Origin: Metridium senile
Lineage: Eukaryota; Cnidaria; Anthozoa; Actiniaria; Metridiidae
Length of the DNA stretch: 64,000 nucleotides
Direction: 5' to 3'
Assembly (NCBI GenBank): GCA_949775045.1
Contig: OX459104.1
Location: 16,179,096 to 16,243,095, forward strand
The notes under the pieces are model-generated. The model was not told the DNA's origin. It was given only the letters and a program-made list of their open reading frames with translations, and did not search any database. Each line of letters starts with the position of its first letter. Position 1 is the stretch's first letter. Made by a program: the position numbers and the translations under genes. Positions 54,940-64,000 of the stretch are shown in pieces.

Positions 54940-55340
54940 AATAAAAAGACTTATTTACACGTACCTCATACCAAAGACGTAGTTACCATTAAAGAGTACT
55001 TAGTCCGTTACTAACTCCAAGTCTTTCAGCAACCCTTGAGGGCGATACCTTGAAGTTAAGACACTCTTCTATAAGCGCAACTATTTATTCGTCGTCGTCC
55101 AAACGTGCTTTTCTTGATGTTTAGAAAAGACAACTTTCTTCAAATGAAGTAGATATTCAGACCAATTCATTCAACACCGTTAAAGTCATTAACTCTTTTA
55201 CTCTTAAAGTACAAAGTAAAATCCAGACGATTCTTAGAAAAGCGCGCCTGTTTTCTAAGCCACACTTAGTAAGCTGACGTAATGCCTTGTAGCATCCGGC
55301 TCTTTAAATCCAGTCAATTATACCCCTGTTTGTCCAAGTA
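54940..55340. other. No gene recognised
   Basis: Featureless apart from AT richness. Confidence 0.4.
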
Positions 55341-55379
55341 TTTATGATACACTTTTTTTTGTCATCCGAAGAAGAGAAA

Positions 55380-56100
55380 TAGTATTCCAGAGAGCAAAGT
55401 TGTAACATACCACACCAACCAAATATTGCAATTGTAGCGTTCTTTCCAGTTTCCAGTTTCCAGTTTTTCTTAATTATACTCTTAGAAAATACGTAGATAG
55501 GAGTTATATTGTAGAGCAATGTTGTGATTGACTTACCAACCAAATATTGTAGCGTTCTTTACAGTTTCCAGTTATTCTTGATTGTACTCTTACAAAATAC
55601 GTAGATCGATTATAGTGAAGAGCAATGTTGAGATAGAATCCTGTTCTTTTGATGATTAATTCAAAATGTGTCGTTTTTTATTGCTTGATATCAAAAACAG
55701 TCCTTTCTCAAAATGTGTTAGTATTTTGAGAGGTATAAGAAATTAGTTTATGTAATTATTCCAACTCGTTCAGTAAAAATCCCCTAGTGTGGTCAATTCT
55801 CAAAATGCGTCAGTTCTTTCAACAGTAGATAGATCAATATTTATATACTCTTCCAGTAGAATCTCGTTTAAGTGTGGTATTTTCTCAAAATGTGTCAGTA
55901 TTTTGAGAGGTATAAGATATTAGTATATGTAATTATTCCAACTCGTTCAGTAAAAATCCCCTAGTGTGGTCAATTCTCAAAATGCGTCACTGCTTTCAAC
56001 AATAGATAGATAGATATTTATATACTCTTCCAGTAAAATTCCCGTTTAAGTGTGGTCGCTTCTCAAAATGCGTCAATCGTCTTAACTATCTCGATAATTT
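55380..56100 (+). repeat. Two neighbouring tandem duplications
   Basis: 55420-55640: caaccaaatattg, tgtagcgttctttccagtttcc, tacgtagat in two units. 55685-56090: tctcaaaatgtgt(t/c)agtatttt, ctcgttcagtaaaaatcccct and atatttatatactcttccag in two units of ~185-190 bp plus a third start. Confidence 0.75.
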
Positions 56101-56499
56101 CGCCATTAAAAATCCAATGTTTGAAGAGTCTTCGCTCAAAACATGTCAGCACTAACGACGAAGGTACTTGTTTCAATCAATGGATCCCATAGGTCGAACA
56201 CTTGTAGAATTTTCAGTTTGTAGAATATTATGATTCATTTGTTGTAGTTCCAGTTAAAACACAAGTTCTTCCTTTCAACGGTTCCTAAAGAGGGAAACAA
56301 TGCAAAATAAATGTGTCATTTAACTTTTTATACAGAATTACTGTGCATTTGCGGGTTTATAATGAATTGTTTGTTTAATCTTGTGAGACCTACAGATCTG
56401 AGTGTTAGTGTATTTTGTTGAACAAATGCTCAATCGAATTAATTGATCAGTTGTACTGTATGATCTAGATTGTATATAACAAGCAAATGTATCAATTAT

Positions 56500-56960
56500 A
56501 GTAAATGAATGAATGAACTGATGAATTGTATGAATACATGAGTAAATGAATACATAAATGAATTGAGTGAATGAGCAAATAATGAAATAAATGAATTGAT
56601 AAATGAATGAGTGAATGAATGAATGATGAATTGAATAAATCAAATGAATTGAATTAATTGAATGAACGAGCGAATGAACTAGATGAATAAATGATTGAAC
56701 TAGATGAATAAATGAATGAATTGAATGAATAAATGAATTGATGAATGAATGAATGATGAATTCATTTGAATAAATCAAATGAATTGAATGAACGAGCGAA
56801 TGAACAAGATGAATGAATGAATGAACTAGATGAATAAATGAATGAATGAATTGAATGAATGGATCAAAGAATGAATTTAATGAAATAATGAATAAATAAA
56901 AGAAAGAATGAATGAATGAATATGTGCAAGATTGAATGTGAGAGTGCAGGAATGGATGAA
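56500..56960 (+). repeat. (GAAT)n low complexity
   Basis: aatgaatgaatgaat with variants. The long Ser/Ile/His minus-strand frame (56338-56973) is an artefact. Confidence 0.9.
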
Positions 56961-57179
56961 CAAGTAAATACATAAGTGAATAAGCAAACAGAAACGAGTG
57001 AGCAAACGGACGAAAAGCAAAACACAGCGAAAATAAACTTAAGATAGAAGTAAAGCAAACAAAAGAAAAATGTCAGACCGAACGAGTTACCGCATTTTAA
57101 GCCACAAATAAAAAAACTTATTCTTGTCTCAAGTCTGAAGTTTTCGTTATTTAGATTGTGTTAACATTCATGGCTACTG

Positions 57180-57560
57180 GTAAATTCACATTCCTTTTTA
57201 TTCCTCTATAAAAAGTATTTTCTTGAAATATTTCTCAAAAGTAAAAGTCTCAGTAAGTTTACCTTATTCAGTGTTTTTAGCTAATATTAACACTAAGAGC
57301 AAATTTATGTTTTTTTTTGTATTCCTCTATAATTCATTTCTTTTTGAAACATAAATTTTTAATTTTTTCTAGAAATACTTTTGAATAAGTTTACCTTATT
57401 CGATCTTTTTAGCTAATATTAACACCGAGCAAAAATGTATGGCGACGCTTTTTCTTGTATTCCTCTTTAATGCATTTCTTTTTGAAACATAAATTTTTAA
57501 TCTTTTCTAGAAATACTTTTGAACAAGTTTACCTTAGTCTTTTTAGCTTATACGCGCAAA
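57180..57560 (+). repeat. Three diverged ~120-bp units
   Basis: agtttaccttattc, tttttagctaatattaacac and gtattcctct(a/t)taat, tttctttttgaaacataaat recur. Confidence 0.75.
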
Positions 57561-57759
57561 TGATGTCTCCACTCTTGTGCATTCAGTTCACTCTAGTTAG
57601 CGCTTATGATTCTATGTCTAAGACAGGAAGTAAGCGAGCAAAATGGCTTCAAAAACGTGACTATCTGTTAACATGTAAGTCATTGCACGTTGCGTGTGTT
57701 TGATTAGGGGAAAGAGACGTTCAATTCCGGAAGCAAGAGTGAAGGATTTAGAGTTTTCT

Positions 57760-58260
57760 TTTTGATTAATGGGGAAGCAGGTTGACGTCAAATTGCACCA
57801 GTGATGATCAGAATTAAAGTAGCATTGAAAATATTGATTGTTAATTGATTTTTTGATTACTATATAAGCATGAAATAACGACAAAAAAAAAAGGTGTGAG
57901 GTTTTTGTTTAATGATTGGGAAATAGATTGACGTTTATGGAATAAATCACCCAGAGCAGGATTTTTGTGACTATAGTTAATAGTGAAAACGTTTGTGTTG
58001 CTCGATATTTTAAAAATCAAATGGTCCGTCCCTAAAGTAGCATTGAAAATATTGATTGATTCTTTGATTACTATGATTACTATAAGGATGAATGATGTTG
58101 ATAACGGCAAAAAAAGGTGTGAGGTTTTTGTTTATTATGGGAAATAGATTGACGTCAAATTGCGCCAGTGAGGATCAGAAACAAAGTAGATGTGAGTTAT
58201 TTGGTTTAATTATGGAATAAATCACTCAGAGCATGTGACTATAGTTAATAGGAAAACGTG
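57760..58260 (+). repeat. Diverged tandem units
   Basis: gattgacgtcaaattgc(a/g)cca, gtagcattgaaaatattgat and aaaaaggtgtgaggtttttg recur two or three times. Confidence 0.7.
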
Positions 58261-58489
58261 TCATCTCTAGAAACCTTCGTTTTTCTTGACAAATTTTCAT
58301 TGATAAAGGTATTTGCCCCAAGGCGAGGGGGTATACAATTATTTCAGAAAAGGTTCACATATCAGTGAACGGTTAATGGCGAACGTCGATAACAGGGCCG
58401 AAAGGAGTTGTGGGTCTTTTGAGGCAGAAAACTAATTTACTGCACAACGCCAGCTCCATATAGTAACAAAGTGTTTTAAATTGAAAACA

Positions 58490-58810
58490 CTTTGACATTT
58501 CTTTGTATATTTTAAGGTGGCTCGATTCAGTTTTTTTTACGACCTGACCATCAATTTTCAACCGATCGCGAAAAAATATGTGCTTTGAAGCAACTTTCTG
58601 TATAGTATGCTATACCATCTACTTACTTGCAGAGATAGATTGAGGTTTACTATGCAAAAAAGTTTTTGCCATTTCTTTGTATCTTTTAAGGTGGCTCGAT
58701 TCAGTTTTTTTACGACCTGACCATCAATTTTCAACCGATCGCGAAAAAATATGTGCTTTGAAGCAACTTTCTGTAGTTAGCTATACCATCTACTTACTAG
58801 AGATAGATTG
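58490..58810 (+). repeat. Two ~180-bp units
   Basis: taaggtggctcgattcagtt, then gacctgaccatcaattttca, ttgaagcaactttctgta; the units start at ~58513 and ~58687. Confidence 0.9.
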
Positions 58811-59048
58811 AGGTCCACTATACAAAACGGTTTTTCGAGATCGGAGCGTCCATAGCAACGCTAGGTTGCTATGGGGGATTTTCCTTCTGGCCTGTTTTCC
58901 GAGCGCAGTGAGATATTTAGGTAAATCGGTCAAGGAAGTTTTAACTAAGGACTCGTTTTCAGTGTGCAATGATTTTTTTGTTAGAAGCATCGGGTATGTT
59001 CGTCGTGTCTCTTATGGGTTAAAATCCGCGGTATTCGTATAGGAAATC

Positions 59049-59189
59049 GCACGATCTTGAGTACAATTTGTAATAAATAGATAAGAGAGATGTTTTGAAA
59101 GTCTTTTAGGCGAGTCCAATTTGATAACTTTCAAAACATCACGAGTATCTATTAAATTTATTACAAATTGAACGAGAACATATCGTGCT
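59049..59189. mobile_element. Fold-back MITE with GCACGAT ends
   Basis: GCACGAT, ACAATTTGTAATAAAT and GATGTTTTGAAAGT at the left are inverted at the right in the same order. Confidence 0.75.
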
Positions 59190-59639
59190 ATGTTTTATTC
59201 ATAATATACTGAAAACCTAATCTGCAGAGTACTAGTAAAATTTAATTTTGAGTAATTTTGTACAGTGTATTATAAAAATTGAAATTTAGAATTTCACTAT
59301 TTTATTTTCTTAGTAATGATACTGAATATTTAAAGAGGAACACCTCACTCATCAAAGATGATTTTCAGGAGGGTTTATATTTAGGTGATCGGAAATAGAA
59401 GAGCCTTTTTTTGTAGAAATATAAATCCTCACAAATTAAAGTGGCGCTTTGGTGCAAATGTTTCCTTTCAAATCAGAAATAATCATCTTTTTGTCAAAAT
59501 TCTACATCCTGTTTGAGATAATTCGCGCCTTTTTGTGCTCATTCATGCTCATAGCCTGCACGCGTGTACATATTCACGATTTCATCCAAGCAGCGATTTA
59601 CCACCCCGAAGTTAAAGCTGGTTTAGTTTAAATATGCTT

Positions 59640-60845
59640 CAAGGTATTCCCAAACCTTAATAGTAAATGCCAAACCTGTCAAAGTGTAATTAAACTCTAA
59701 GACTTATTTTGATGAGCTATTGCAATGGGTAAATATTGACTTATTTTAGTAGTGCCACAACTTATTAAAGCTGATTAAGCTGAAATATGCCACAAGGTAG
59801 TTCCCATACCCTAATATTAAATATTATTTACCTGTCAAAATATAATCAAACTCTCGATGATCTGCTCCAAGGGGTAGAATATCCATATATTTTCTACTGC
59901 GACGAAGTAGTGCCACGAAGTCAAAGCTAATTTAGCTCAAATATGCCACAATGGATTCCCAGACCCTAATATTAAATGCCAAACCTGTCAAATTTAATGT
60001 GTAATTAAACTCTGGTTTTTGATGGTCTGTTCCAAGGGGTAGAATATCCATATTTTTTTTACTGCGACGAAGTAGTACTACAGAATTAAAGCTGATTAAG
60101 CTCAAATATGCCACAACGTATTCCCAAACCCTAATATTAAATACTATTTTCCTGTTAAAATATAATTAAACTATTTGATGAACTGCTCCAAGGGTTGGAA
60201 TATTGATATCTTTTTACTGCGACGAATTAGTACCACGGAATTAAAGCTGATTAAGCTCAAATATGCCACAAGGTATTCCCAAACCCTAATATTAAATACT
60301 ATTTTCCTGTCAAAATATAATTAAACTATTCGATGAACTGCTCCAAGGGTTGGAATATTGATATTTTTTTACTGCGACGAAGTAGTACCACGGAATTAAA
60401 GCTGATTAAGCTCAAATATGCCACAAGGTATTCCCAAACCCTAATATTAAATACTATTTTCCTGTCAAAATATAATTAAACTATTTGATGAACTGCTCCA
60501 AGGGTTGGAATATTGATATTTTTTTACTGCGACGAAGTAGTACCACGGAATTAAAGCTGATTAAGCTCAAATATGCCACAAGGTATTCCCAAACCCTAAT
60601 ATTAAATGCCAAACCTGTCAAAGTGTAAGTAAACTCTGGTTTTTGATGACCTGCTCCAAGGGGTAGAATATCCATATATTTTTTTACTGCGACGAAGTAG
60701 TACCACGAAGTCAAAGCTAATTTAGCTTAAATATGCCACAAGGTATTCATGCACAAACCCTAATATTAAACGCCATACCTGTCGAAGTGTAATTAAACTA
60801 TGTTTTTTGATAAACTGTTCCAAGGGGTATAATATCGATATATTT
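59640..60845 (+). repeat. 155-bp tandem array, about eight units
   Basis: tttactgcgacgaagtagta, ttaaagctgattaagctcaa, atatgccacaaggtattccc and aaaccctaatattaaat recur at exactly 155 bp in the middle (60121, 60276, 60431, 60586). The tttactgcgacgaag phrase resembles the start of the hammerhead-like module that closes the array. Confidence 0.9.
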
Positions 60846-60886
60846 TTTACTCTGATGATGGGCTAAAGCTCGAAACGTCAGTAAAG
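60846..60886 (+). ncRNA. Hammerhead-ribozyme-like module (best copy)
   Basis: TTTACT (60846-60851) can pair with AGTAAA (60880-60885) as helix I. Core CTGATGA is at 60852-60858; GGGC-TAAA-GCTC at 60860-60871 forms helix II; GAAA at 60872-60875; ACGT, a self-complementary helix III, at 60875-60878; cleavage-site C at 60879. Order and spacing fit a type I hammerhead with a minimal helix III, as described for Penelope-like retroelements, where such ribozymes act as dimers. Deviation: one extra T between CTGATGA and helix II. Whether it self-cleaves cannot be told from sequence. Confidence 0.45.
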
Positions 60887-60949
60887 ATAAATGTCATTTA
60901 TTACGGTGTAACAAATTTCAATTTATTGCCTTTTGTAAGCTTAAAAAGA

Positions 60950-61200
60950 ATGTCCCCTATCCAGTATAAATTACCATTTTTACTTCGGCGATAGATTAAC
61001 GTCCTAAACGTCAGTAAGTTATACTCTATTTTATACGGTGTATAAGTTACCATTTTTACTCAGTCGATAGCCTGCGCACCGGCAACGCAGGCTACTCAGA
61101 CGAAGGATTAACATCGTAAACGTCAATAAGTTATATGCTATTTTATACGGTGTATAAGTTACCAATTTTACTCAGACGAAGGAGGTAATATATCAGTAAA
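60950..61200 (+). repeat. Three units of the second module type
   Basis: tttttactcagacgaaggat, then taac(g/a)tc, taaacgtca(g/a)taagttat and tatacggtgtataagttacc recur at ~80 bp. One unit carries the micro-MITE at 61068-61094. Confidence 0.8.
61068..61094. mobile_element. 27-bp micro-MITE (TAGCCTG family) with 9-bp target duplication
   Basis: TAGCCTGCG, 9-base middle, CGCAGGCTA. Flanks ctcagtcga (61059-61067) and ctcagacga (61095-61103) duplicate the module sequence with one mismatch. Confidence 0.75.
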
Positions 61201-61516
61201 TTTTGTCCTTAAAGTATGCTCGGGCTTCCTGTGGTAAGTAGTCCTCAAATGGATGTATGAAGATCTAGGAGTCACGTGATAGAATAGATAACAATCTAAA
61301 GAGCTTTTTTAATATTGCAATCACGGAATGAGAGCTATGTTGATAAAGAAATGCTACAGGCATTTGGAACAAAAATCATTTTACTTATAACACAAGTTAA
61401 AAGTTTGCTATAAAATAGCATACTTTATTACAAATGTTATTCAGATTTCGTATAATTAAATCAATAATTAAAATCACGAAATTTTTCATAGAAATTTAGT
61501 CATTGTATTAAGGGTT

Positions 61517-61735
61517 AAGGCCCGGGCAAACGGCTTCAACATTTGCTTCAACATCGGTTCAATGTTTTTTTAACGCTGTAGAAAGAATGGTTGTTGGACG
61601 TTGTTGAACGTAGGGGACAAACGGTTTCAGCAATATTGAAATGGGGTGGCAAACGGCTTCAACGTACGTACATTGCCATTCAACAAAATTGAACAGATGT
61701 TGAAGCAAATGTTGAAGCCGTTTGCTCGGGCCTTT
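61517..61735. mobile_element. Fold-back MITE with AAGGCCCGGGCAAACGG ends
   Basis: AAGGCCCGGGCAAACGGCTT, then CAACATTTGCTTCAACATC is inverted at the right (GATGTTGAAGCAAATGTTG, AAGCCGTTTGCTCGGGCCTT). Confidence 0.9.
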
Positions 61736-62137
61736 AGGGATCGAAACCCTTTCATAGATATTAGTTTATTAGAATATTGCAAACTAATTGAGAAAAAGTG
61801 ACGCCTTGTTACTTTTGCGTTATAACCTGTGCTTTTCAACAACTCTCCTTTAATTTAAGGGGAATATTGAGTGGGATGTGATGTGAATCCAATCGTGTAC
61901 ATCCGCTCTGATAATGTTAACATGTATACATTTAATGCTACATTGATTTCAATCAGGCACGATAAAACATTTTGGATGAAGAAAAAAGCCCTGGAGCTAT
62001 TAGCTTATAGAAATATTGAAGAGATCGGAGAAGGAACGGAACTTTCCTATTTAACTTTTTGTTGATAATTCAAATTGAATGATCATGCATTGTGAACTTT
62101 GTATATTCATACTCAGTGTCCGTCTTAGTCTAACTCT

Positions 62138-62520
62138 TTTACTCCAACGAAGGGCTAAAGCTCGAAACGTCAGTAAAGTCAAGTCAACATTACTTACACT
62201 GCAAAAACGGCTGAGTAGATACAACACAGTATATTGCGTTAATCATGCATTCAGGATAACACTTTATAGTGGGTAAACCCAACTCATTATTGAGAGTAAA
62301 CATAAATGTAGACTGCCATTGAGTACAGTGTACTCAATATATTGAGTTTAACCTCACTTTTACTCAATAATGAGTTGGGATTCAGTCACTATTGAGTTGG
62401 GTTAACTCACTATAAAGAGTCATCCTGAATGCATGGTTAACGCAATATACTGTGTTGCATCTACTCAGCCGTTTTTGCAGTGTACGGTGTTACAAATTTC
62501 ATTCTAATATACAAATTAGG
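62138..62520 (+). repeat. Hammerhead-like module repeat split by a TA MITE
   Basis: TTTTACTCCAACGAAGGGCT, AAAGCTCGAAACGTC, AGTAAAG, then gtcaacat; after the insert, tacggtgttacaaatttcat. Helix I pairing kept, CTGATGA core mutated (CCAACGA). Confidence 0.75.
62197..62482. mobile_element. 286-bp MITE with CACTGCAAAAACGGC ends
   Basis: TA at 62195-62196 and 62483-62484; ends CACTGCAAAAACGGCTGAGT and inverse; arms continue through CAACACAGTATATTGCGTTA and TGAGTTGGG. The host repeat gives the empty site. Confidence 0.9.
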
Positions 62521-62588
62521 TAATACCTAATAGCGGAGCTCCCAGTTTAATTTTTTCTTACAACATCAATATGTGCATGTAAATACCA

Positions 62589-62707
62589 CTTATTAGATAT
62601 TTTCTTGGGTATAATATACGTGCTGATATTTTACGAGTTGCGTACGTTTAATCAGCAAGCAATGAGTAAAATGCCAGCCCGTAATACCCAAGAAAATATC
62701 TAATAAG
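62589..62707. mobile_element. Fold-back MITE with CTTATTAGATATTTTC ends
   Basis: Perfect 24-bp inverted ends, CTTATTAGATATTTTCTTGG then GTAT; 119 bp. Confidence 0.85.
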
Positions 62708-62709
62708 GG

Positions 62710-64000
62710 ATTTATTATACAACTTACTGTTTATTGTAATTTATATAGCATTTTTCATCGAAAAATATAACCTTTCGGAGATTCAGCGCGCGGAGAGAGA
62801 ATCAAAACAAAGCCCTGGAAAAGCCAGTAAAATGTAAGATATTTATCGCTCTCTTTTTGATTGACACAATGTCAAAAACCTCATTGGCTATCGATGTAGA
62901 TGACGCCATCATGTAACGCAACGCACGAAAGGAAAGTTTGTCATTTACACGAGGGACGGAGATTTCTCATTGAAAAAAGTCCGATAAAAGCATGTTAATC
63001 GACAATTCATGAATGGAAATTGATTTAATGTAAGTAAAAAAATTGTAATAAATTCCACTGCTTTTTCTTAGGTTGGTTATCGTTTTCATTCTATGCACTT
63101 TTTCATCTTTTTCTCAAATTTTCAACTGTCACTTCAGTCAATAGTGTTGTTCAGACAAAAAAGTGTTCAGAAATGTTTTTGATGGAAAATACGATTCCCA
63201 AACGATAGTGTGAATAGCCTTATTATTATCCCTTTTATTTTTAAGTCATTAAGCTTATTTTGCTTTTGATAACGCCTTGAAAAAGTGCTTTGGCTGAACA
63301 GTCGTTTTACGGCCGCTTTTTACCTTCTTTTATTTTCCAAAGTTAGTTAGGATTCCGGATAGAAAAGGTTAAACCTTTTCATCGTATTAGATTTATTAAA
63401 AAGTAGTCATGGCAAATCATAAAACAAAACAAAAAGTTATTTTGAAATGGAATTAAACGCCTCAAGAATTATAAGTTCTACCAACACAAGATCGATTTGA
63501 AAAGACAAGGATTTTAAAACAAGGTATTTTATTATGAAAAACTTTGTGTAAAACATCATTTTGTTCTGTAAAAAAAACTTTAACGACTTTGAAGTAAAAA
63601 CTACTAAAAAAGCTCGTTTAGTAAGCATAAAATAGTTAATATTGCTAAATAAACAGAAGTTATTCAACCAATTTTAAATTATGTTTGTATTTCAATTCAT
63701 CTTTGATGTTTTCCGTTTATGAGGTAAAACTATGACAAAACGAGTTGAAGATTGAACTAATTTAGACTGCAAAACAGTCCCTACGTACTTTTACACGAAA
63801 ACTACGACGAAACGAGTTGAAGATTGAACTAATTTTTGAGTTTTGTCTCTCAAAAACTTGAAACAAATGATAATCTTGAACCATGGATAATAAAAACAAT
63901 TGAACTTACTTTATCGGTGATTATTTTCTTGAGGTTTTCTTTCTTCAATGACATTGATCATATTTTGACGAATAGATGTAAGCTTATGTACTTGAATTTT
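62710..64000. other. No gene recognised
   Basis: AT-rich. A 33-bp phrase (aaaacgagttgaagattgaa, then ctaattt) is repeated at 63737 and 63812. Minus-strand frame 63437-63667 has no motif. Confidence 0.4.

Noticed and set aside
56338..56973. 211-codon Ser/Ile/His-rich minus-strand frame
   Set aside because: Lies over a (GAAT)n repeat; low-complexity artefact.

Overview
This is an AT-rich eukaryotic window, very poor in genes and very rich in repeats. Phase-consistent GT-AG exons, an intronless rhodopsin-class GPCR, a Jockey/CR1-type LINE, a Penelope-like GIY-YIG remnant, pogo/Tigger-like MITEs and a great many fold-back MITEs point to an early-branching metazoan. An anthozoan cnidarian (stony coral or sea anemone) is most likely. 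That is inference from repeat and gene style; no species can be named from the sequence alone.

Genes. (1) At 2059-6604 (+) lies the 3' part of a multi-exon gene for a single-pass membrane protein: three near-duplicate Thr/Ser/Pro-rich phase 1-1 exons, a further short Pro/Thr exon, a transmembrane exon and a terminal cytoplasmic-tail exon. A fourth stalk exon copy at 588-646 is dead. On the minus strand, inside its last intron, sits an isolated signal-peptide-like exon with a perfect donor (5385-5478). (2) At 12211-13191 (-) is an intact single-exon class A GPCR of melanocortin/cannabinoid/adenosine (MECA)-like build; its last ~25 codons have been copied into a tandem array just downstream. 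(3) At 44900-46738 (-) is an open 612-residue LINE reverse transcriptase, 5'-truncated (no endonuclease). Decayed pieces of other LINEs and of a Penelope-like element lie at 2-300, 31291-31500, 48316-48926 and several 3' tails. A CRE site followed by two exon-like segments (9804-10208, +) may mark the 5' end of an unseen transcript.

Layout. 0-7 kb: membrane-protein gene with introns full of (ATC)n, (GGAT)n and (TTTG)n. 7-9.3 kb: 2.2 kb of nested MITEs bounded by a 17-bp direct repeat. 10-16 kb: GPCR and its tail array, several fold-backs. 16-30 kb: MITEs and many tandem arrays (units 74-160 bp). 31-33 kb: (ATC)n and LINE scraps. 33-44 kb: fold-back elements with TA target duplications, arrays, (CAAA)n and (TTTA)n. 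44.7-49 kb: LINE, a MITE nested in a related MITE, a decayed LINE. 49-64 kb: arrays, micro-MITEs, a hammerhead-like module.

The most interesting signals are in the repeats: (a) a recurring module with a hammerhead-ribozyme-like core (best copy 60846-60886), linked to ~100-bp units repeated in direct arrays; (b) tiny palindromes with TAGCCTG ends and 9-bp target duplications; (c) several families of fold-back MITE that insert at TA, three of them shown by exact empty sites inside other repeats; (d) the GPCR-tail array.
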